A DNA stretch of 64,000 bases from UMGS172 sp045648145 (GTDB lineage: Bacteria > Bacillota > Clostridia > Oscillospirales > Acutalibacteraceae), in assembly GCA_045648145.1 (NCBI GenBank), contig JAZRNK010000026.1, positions 1 to 64,000 of the forward strand, given 5' to 3'. Position numbers and translations under genes: made by a program. Below, one piece after another: positions 59,121 through 64,000 of this stretch. The notes below the pieces were generated by a model. It did no database searches. It had not been told where the DNA came from and saw only the letters and a program-made list of their open reading frames with translations. Position 1 is the stretch's first letter. The number at the start of each line of letters is the position of its first letter.

Positions 59121-59184
59121 CTTTGTCCTTTTGCCTGAGAGAGTTTAGCCCCTTCGGCACTCAATTCAATGAGATTCTCCAAAG
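59121..59184 (-). promoter_or_regulatory. Glycine riboswitch-type aptamer
   Basis: On the minus strand it contains CTTTGGAGA, GTGCCGAAGGGGC, then CTCTCAGGCAAAAGGACAAAG. CCGAAGG-GC and CUCAGGCAAAAGGAC are the diagnostic conserved parts of the glycine aptamer, and CTTTG/CAAAG is the closing stem. Only one aptamer is seen where tandem pairs are common. It would control the hydrolase and permease genes by transcription termination. Confidence 0.85.
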
Positions 59185-59263
59185 TTTATCAATTGACATT
59201 GCTATTATATTATAATTTGCAACAAATTACAAGTACTTTGTGAAAAAATTAGCAAAAAACTCG

Positions 59264-59301
59264 TAAAAAAACACCAAGTTATGCTAAAACTTGGTGTTTT
59301 T
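59264..59301 (-). terminator. Terminator of the GH3 gene
   Basis: On the minus strand AAAACACCAAG-TTTTAGCATAA-CTTGGTGTTTT followed by TTT, 6 bases after the GH3 stop codon. Confidence 0.85.
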
Positions 59302-59307
59302 ACGCAA

Positions 59308-61554
59308 TTATTCAGTAAAAATTGTAGCAGTTAAAGGTAAATTAGGATTAGAGCCAACGAAAATATCAACCTGACCTTTTTCAACCACATACTGTTCGTC
59401 TACGTTGTAAACCTTAAGCTCATTAAAGCCAAGGTTGAAAGTAACAGTTTTAGTTTCGTGCGGTGCGATAAGCACTTTTCTAAAGCCTTTAAGCTCCATA
59501 CAACGACGGCGGACACTGTTACCGCTACCATGAATATAAAGCTGAACAACCTCTTTGCCTGCTATATCCGATGTGTTTTCAACGGTTACTTTAACTTCGA
59601 AATTATTTTTCTCTATTTTAGTCACTTCAATATTTTTATATTCAAAAGTAGAATATGACAAACCGTAGCCAAACGGATATAAAACACGTTCTAAATCGTC
59701 TTGATAAGTGCCGTTATACGCGCCGGGTTTTGCATTTTTAATATTACGGGCATATCTGTTATAATAACAAGGTAAACTTGTATCTTTATACGGAAACGAC
59801 ACCGAAAGTTTACCCGACGGATTAACCTTACCGGTGATAACGTCAAACACCGCATCAGCACCTCTAAGACCGGGATAAAAGCAGGTTAATACCGCGTCAC
59901 ATATACTGTCAATTTCAGTCAACTCGTAGGGTCTTCCGCCGACCAATAATGCAATTACAGGTTTACCGGTTTCTTTGAGCATTTTAATAAACTCAACCTG
60001 ATTACCGGGCAGCTTAATACTTGAAACGTCTCTTCCCTCTCCACAGTCACTAAAATTACGCATGGAAAGTGCGGCACCGGTATTTTTGTCAAACTCAACA
60101 CCCGCAATGGCACTCGCAGAAGTACCACCAACAGTAACTACAGCCACATCACTGTTTAAAAGAGTTTCTTTTGCTTTCTCAAAGCCGTCAGTACGACGGT
60201 TGAACTCCCAACCGTTTGCAAACTGAACGCTCTCAAATCCATTTTCAAATACGTTTTTCAACGTCTTACATTCTTCGGTTTTTTGTAAAGCAGTATAATC
60301 GCCCAACAAATGATAAATGTTATCAGCATGGCAACCAAAGAGCGCGACCTTTGATTTAGCTTTTAACGGCAAAATACCATTATTTTTAAGTAAAACTATT
60401 GATTCGGTAGCGGCCTCATATGACAGCTTTGCCTGTTCGCCACTCTTTAAATATGCGGCAATTTCGCCATTATCCTCAACATAAGGATTATCAAATAAAC
60501 CTAACTGGTATTTCTTTTCTAAAATTCTTAAAACCGCTTCGTCAATAAAAGATATGTCAACCTTACCCTTTTCGCAAGCCTCAATTAAGTTAAGGTAGGT
60601 GCCGTTATCGGCAAGACTTAAATCAACACCTGCTTTCAAGATGGTGGTAACACCATCAAGCACTTCAAGTCCCAAATTATCGATAGCACGAGGAACACCC
60701 CAACCGTCTGATAACACAATACCGTCGAAGCCCAGTTCATCCCTCAAAACATCACGCAAGAGATACTTATTTGCGTGAGCAGGTATGCCGTCAACGGTGT
60801 TATATGCCGCCATAAAGACGTCAGCTCCTGCATCAACGGCAGCTTTTGCGCCTGTTAAATGAATATCGTGAAGCTCACGCTTACCAACATTAACCTCGGC
60901 AGTGTTTAAACCGCCAAAACCGTCGCCTGTTGCACAAAAATGCTTACAGCAAACAAGCGCATTATACTTTTTAAAGCCTTTGACACCGCTTTTGGTATAT
61001 TCAGCGCAAAGATACGGGTCTTCAGAAAAAAACTCCTCAGTCCTTCCCCATCTTGGGTCTCTTGCCATATCAAGCATTGTCACGAAAGCCATTTGGTTTG
61101 CCGATAGCTGAGTTTCTTTGCCGACCGTTTCCAAAACCTTGCCATAAAGTTCACTATTGAACATACAGCCCATGCCAAGATTGGTAGGAAACATTTCACT
61201 TCCCAATGCTTGTAAACCGTGGTTAGCTTCAACCTCTATCAAGGTTGGAATTGCAAGTCTTGAGTTGTCCAATATATATTTTTGCATCTGATTTGCAACT
61301 TTTACTCTGTGCTGAGGCTCGATACCCACGCCCCAACCCTTTTTAGTAAATTCATCAGCGCGTAAAATATTACTGATAGCGCCCATCGGACCGTAATTGA
61401 CAATAAAGTTTTTGAAATCATTATTGAATTCAAAATCATCACCGTTACGCGTAAAGCAACGGTAGCCCGCTACAGTTTGAGACAACTGTGCAACCTTTTC
61501 TTTTAAGGTCATTTTGTTCAGTAATTCTTTAGCAAAAACAGTATACTTACTCAC
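59308..61554 (-). CDS. Glycoside hydrolase family 3, beta-glucosidase/xylosidase type
   Basis: 748 residues. (1) N-terminal TIM barrel with DMARDPRWGRTEEFFSEDPYL, VCCKHFCATGD and the nucleophile Asp in DGIVLSDGWGV near 282; (2) alpha/beta sandwich from about 390 (SIVLLKNNGILPL); (3) C-terminal fibronectin-III-like domain (PGYGLSYSTFEY...). No signal peptide, so intracellular hydrolysis of imported beta-oligosaccharides. It follows a phosphotransferase gene by 20 bases. Confidence 0.92.
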   Translation of the reverse strand: MSKYTVFAKELLNKMTLKEKVAQLSQTVAGYRCFTRNGDDFEFNNDFKNFIVNYGPMGAISNILRADEFTKKGWGVGIEPQHRVKVANQMQKYILDNSRLAIPTLIEVEANHGLQALGSEMFPTNLGMGCMFNSELYGKVLETVGKETQLSANQMAFVTMLDMARDPRWGRTEEFFSEDPYLCAEYTKSGVKGFKKYNALVCCKHFCATGDGFGGLNTAEVNVGKRELHDIHLTGAKAAVDAGADVFMAAYNTVDGIPAHANKYLLRDVLRDELGFDGIVLSDGWGVPRAIDNLGLEVLDGVTTILKAGVDLSLADNGTYLNLIEACEKGKVDISFIDEAVLRILEKKYQLGLFDNPYVEDNGEIAAYLKSGEQAKLSYEAATESIVLLKNNGILPLKAKSKVALFGCHADNIYHLLGDYTALQKTEECKTLKNVFENGFESVQFANGWEFNRRTDGFEKAKETLLNSDVAVVTVGGTSASAIAGVEFDKNTGAALSMRNFSDCGEGRDVSSIKLPGNQVEFIKMLKETGKPVIALLVGGRPYELTEIDSICDAVLTCFYPGLRGADAVFDVITGKVNPSGKLSVSFPYKDTSLPCYYNRYARNIKNAKPGAYNGTYQDDLERVLYPFGYGLSYSTFEYKNIEVTKIEKNNFEVKVTVENTSDIAGKEVVQLYIHGSGNSVRRRCMELKGFRKVLIAPHETKTVTFNLGFNELKVYNVDEQYVVEKGQVDIFVGSNPNLPLTATIFTE

Positions 61555-61574
61555 AACGCAAAACCTCCTAAAAA

Positions 61575-62324
61575 TTATTCGTAATCAACAACATCAACCC
61601 AAGAAAGCAAGAATTCTCTTTCTTCGGGTTTACCCTTTACCGATTGCGAAGCTGCAACAATAGGCAACCACTTTTGAACATACTGCTTTGCAGTATCACT
61701 CTTTTTACAGAATATATCAAGGTACTTATTTGCAATATCTTTATCTCCTGAAAGGCAGAACAAAAGATAAGTTCTTGCAACGTCAGCCGAAGCATTACCC
61801 TGGGTAACGTGAGCCCAATCGATAATAAACGGCGTTCCGTCATCTCTGATAATAATATTGGAAGGGTTAAAGTCACCATGACAAACCTTGTTGTGCTTGG
61901 GCATACCCTCAAGGCGCGTATGAAGCTCATAGCGTGTTGTTGCATCTAAATCCGCAGAGCTTATTTTTCTGTTCATTTTATCCTTTAAACGATTTAATAA
62001 CGGAGCTTTTTTGGAATGAACATCTAATTGAATATCAACAAAAAGGTTGAGATACTCATCAATTTTTTCAGGATTTTCCTTCATCAGCTGCTCTAATGTT
62101 TTACCGGGAATATAGTCAAAAACAATGGCCCACTTACCGTCAATAGTAGTTACTGAATGAATTTTAGGAATGTTTAACCCAATATCCTCAATTCGTGCCT
62201 GATTAAGTGCCTCGTTTAAAACGTCGGCTTTGGAATAATCGCTGTCAAAAACCTTGATTACAAGGTCACCGTCACGATAAATGGTCTTGGAAACTCTGTT
62301 GGCTATAATATTATCAAATTTCAT
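61575..62324 (-). CDS. Phosphotransferase (aminoglycoside/choline-kinase fold)
   Basis: 249 residues from the ATG at 62324 (GGAGGTT upstream). Protein-kinase-like fold: VIKVFD near 30 with the ATP Lys, catalytic loop VCHGDFNPSNIIIRDDG near 155 and DFG-like FIIDWAHV near 178. Family members phosphorylate small molecules such as aminoglycosides, choline, homoserine or fructosamine; the substrate is unknown. Sited between adhE and a GH3 gene, a sugar or amino-sugar is plausible. Resistance is not implied. Confidence 0.85.
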   Translation of the reverse strand: MKFDNIIANRVSKTIYRDGDLVIKVFDSDYSKADVLNEALNQARIEDIGLNIPKIHSVTTIDGKWAIVFDYIPGKTLEQLMKENPEKIDEYLNLFVDIQLDVHSKKAPLLNRLKDKMNRKISSADLDATTRYELHTRLEGMPKHNKVCHGDFNPSNIIIRDDGTPFIIDWAHVTQGNASADVARTYLLFCLSGDKDIANKYLDIFCKKSDTAKQYVQKWLPIVAASQSVKGKPEEREFLLSWVDVVDYE

Positions 62325-62337
62325 AAAACAACCTCCA

Positions 62338-64000
62338 TTATTTGCCGTAATATGCATTTAAATACATTTGTTTAATTTCGCTCATTAACGGATAACGCGG
62401 ATTTGCTCCAGTACACTGGTCATCAAAGGCTTGTTCGGTCATCTCGTCTAATCTTGTAAGGAAATCGTTTTCATCAACGTTATAGTCCTTAATAGTTGCC
62501 TTAATACCAACCCTTGCCTTTAAATCATTAATAGCTTTAATTAAATTCTCTAATTTTTCCTCGTTTGTTGTACCACCCAAACCAAGATAATCGGCAACCT
62601 CTGCATAGCGAGCCAAAGTATGCGGATGATCATACTGCGAGAAGGTACCCATTTTAGCAGGTGCTTCTGAAGCGTTAAAACGCAAAACTTCTTCAATCAT
62701 AAGTGCGTTGGCAACACCGTGAGGCAAGTGATGGAAAGCTCCAAGCTTATGGGCCATTGAATGACATACGCCCAAGAAAGCATTAGCAAATGCCATACCT
62801 GCAATAGTAGCGGCGTTGGCCATTTTCTCACGAGCTTCAATATCAGTTTGGCCGTTTTCGTAAGCACGCGGTAAATACTCAAAAATAATCTTTAACGCCT
62901 TTAAAGCTAAACCATCAGTATAGTCGGTTGCTAACATAGAAGCATAAGCCTCTAATGCGTGAGTAACAGCATCAATACCGGAAGCTGCCGTCAGACCTTT
63001 AGGAGCGCTCATATGGAAATCTGTATCAATAATAGCCATATCCGGCAACAGCTCGTAATCGGCAAGAGGATATTTCACACCTGTGTTTTCATCGGTAATA
63101 ACAGCAAAAGGTGTAACCTCTGAGCCTGTACCTGCAGATGTGGGAATTGCTATAAAATATGCCTTCTCACCCATTTTGGGGAAAGTGTATACGCGCTTTC
63201 TTATATCAATAAAGCGCATTGCCATATCCATAAAGTCAACCTCGGGGTGCTCATACATTACCCACATAATTTTTGCAGCGTCCATTGCAGAGCCGCCGCC
63301 CAAGGCAATAATACAATCAGGCTTGAATGCCGACATCTGTGCGGCACCCTCTTTTGCGTTGCCTAAGGTCGGATCAGGTTGAACGTTAAAGAAGGTTGTA
63401 TGCATAATGCCCATTTCATCAAGCTTATCGGTAATAGGCTTGGTATATCCGTTTTCATAAAGGAAGGTGTCGGTTACTATAAATGCCTTCTTTTTACCCA
63501 TTACGTTCTTTAATTCATCCAATGCAACAGGCAAACATCCCTTTTTAATATAGACCTTTTCAGGTGCACGGAACCAAAGCATATTTTCCCTTCTTTCAGC
63601 AACAGTTTTAATATTAATCAGATGCTTTACACCTACGTTTTCGGAAACACTGTTTCCACCCCAAGAGCCGCAGCCTAACGTTAAGGACGGTGCCAACTTA
63701 AAGTTATAAAGGTCACCAATACCACCGTGTGATGACGGAGTATTAACAAGAATACGGCAGGTTTTCATTCTATCGGCAAACTGATTTATTTTGTCTTTTT
63801 CAGTAACAGCATTAAGATATACGGAAGACGTATGTCCGTAACCGCCATCAGCCACAAGATGCTCAGCCTTTTCAAGTGCTTCATTAAATGAAGCGGCTTT
63901 ATACATAGCAAGTACGGGTGAAAGCTTTTCGTGAGCAAACTCCTCACTCAATTCAACGCTTTCAACCTCACCGATAAGCACCTTTGTCGTTTCGGGAACC
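62338..64000 (-). CDS. adhE: Bifunctional acetaldehyde-CoA/alcohol dehydrogenase, C-terminal part (cut by window edge)
   Basis: About 553 residues are seen; the frame stays open to the window end (VPETTKVLIGEVE), so the start is outside. The end of the aldehyde dehydrogenase domain (GCGSWGGNSVSENVGVKHLINI) passes into an iron alcohol dehydrogenase domain from about 150: IALGGGSAMDAAK (NAD), AIPTSAGTGSEVTPFAV, MAHKLGAFHHLPHGVANA with the metal His residues and HPHTLARYAEVADYLG. AdhE reduces acetyl-CoA to ethanol in fermentation and forms spirosomes. Confidence 0.93.
   Translation of the reverse strand, partial: VPETTKVLIGEVESVELSEEFAHEKLSPVLAMYKAASFNEALEKAEHLVADGGYGHTSSVYLNAVTEKDKINQFADRMKTCRILVNTPSSHGGIGDLYNFKLAPSLTLGCGSWGGNSVSENVGVKHLINIKTVAERRENMLWFRAPEKVYIKKGCLPVALDELKNVMGKKKAFIVTDTFLYENGYTKPITDKLDEMGIMHTTFFNVQPDPTLGNAKEGAAQMSAFKPDCIIALGGGSAMDAAKIMWVMYEHPEVDFMDMAMRFIDIRKRVYTFPKMGEKAYFIAIPTSAGTGSEVTPFAVITDENTGVKYPLADYELLPDMAIIDTDFHMSAPKGLTAASGIDAVTHALEAYASMLATDYTDGLALKALKIIFEYLPRAYENGQTDIEAREKMANAATIAGMAFANAFLGVCHSMAHKLGAFHHLPHGVANALMIEEVLRFNASEAPAKMGTFSQYDHPHTLARYAEVADYLGLGGTTNEEKLENLIKAINDLKARVGIKATIKDYNVDENDFLTRLDEMTEQAFDDQCTGANPRYPLMSEIKQMYLNAYYGK

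Noticed and set aside
61575..62324. Antibiotic-resistance aminoglycoside phosphotransferase
   Set aside because: Only the general kinase-like fold is visible. The chromosomal context with adhE and a glycosidase gives no support for a resistance role.
1..64000. CRISPR arrays, insertion sequences, rRNA operon
   Set aside because: No regularly spaced repeats, transposase-like frames or rRNA sequence were seen on either strand.

Overview
The window looks like a chromosomal segment from a low-GC, spore-forming gut Clostridia, probably of the Oscillospiraceae/Ruminococcaceae kind. The evidence is a set of Firmicutes sporulation and germination genes (yabP, yabQ, a SpoVB-type flippase, a cwlJ-gerQ-like pair), the Clostridia cluster nusB-xseA-xseB-ispA-dxs-tlyA-nadK-argR-recN, a two-subunit class I fumarase, hemZ, and glycosidases suited to plant or mucin sugars. 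No species is claimed.

Layout. 1-1.9 kb (minus strand): the 5' end of tmRNA, an esterase, smpB and a small membrane protein. 2.0-17.6 kb (plus strand): an almost unbroken housekeeping run: recJ, a RelA/SpoT enzyme, dtd, a metallo-hydrolase, hemZ, a nucleosidase, a SpoVB-like flippase, mazG, HU, rqcP, yabP-yabQ, a DivIC-like gene, an S1-domain gene, the fumarase alpha subunit, a THUMP methyltransferase and an SGNH hydrolase. 17.6-33.9 kb: phosphoglucomutase (minus), a sigma factor, a zinc-ribbon protein, a response regulator/histidine kinase/HtrA trio, a GH2 glycosidase, argG-argH, and an AraC regulator, Gfo/Idh oxidoreductase and sodium symporter set. 34-37.7 kb: a GIY-YIG protein of foreign appearance, tRNA-Leu and nadE.

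37.75-44.08 kb is the most interesting part: a complete-looking, about 6.3 kb provirus of a filamentous (inovirus-like) phage in a Gram-positive host. It has a divergent XRE repressor with three operator repeats, a rolling-circle HUH replication protein, a small putative ssDNA-binding protein, a long secreted and membrane-anchored adsorption-type protein, several tiny membrane proteins, a 56-residue candidate major coat protein followed at once by a strong terminator, and a short Zot-type assembly ATPase. A hairpin- and iteron-rich 0.4 kb segment looks like the replication/packaging region. The element has no integrase. It is bounded by an exact 18-bp direct repeat, and the right-hand copy lies in a 30-bp near-perfect palindrome about 0.5 kb upstream of a host-type Xer recombinase gene. 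This suggests integration into a dif-like site by the host recombinase.

44.6-64 kb: xer, the cwlJ-gerQ pair, then mostly minus-strand genes: recN back to nusB, an APC permease and isochorismatase-family hydrolase behind a glycine-type riboswitch, and an adhE-phosphotransferase-GH3 run. A plus-strand island holds a DivIVA-like gene, the fumarase beta subunit (40 kb from the alpha subunit) and tRNA-Ser, whose 3' end is duplicated 171 bp downstream like an integration scar. The change from mainly plus-strand to mainly minus-strand genes at about 46 kb, right beside the dif-like site and xer, fits a replication terminus, but 64 kb is too short to prove it.
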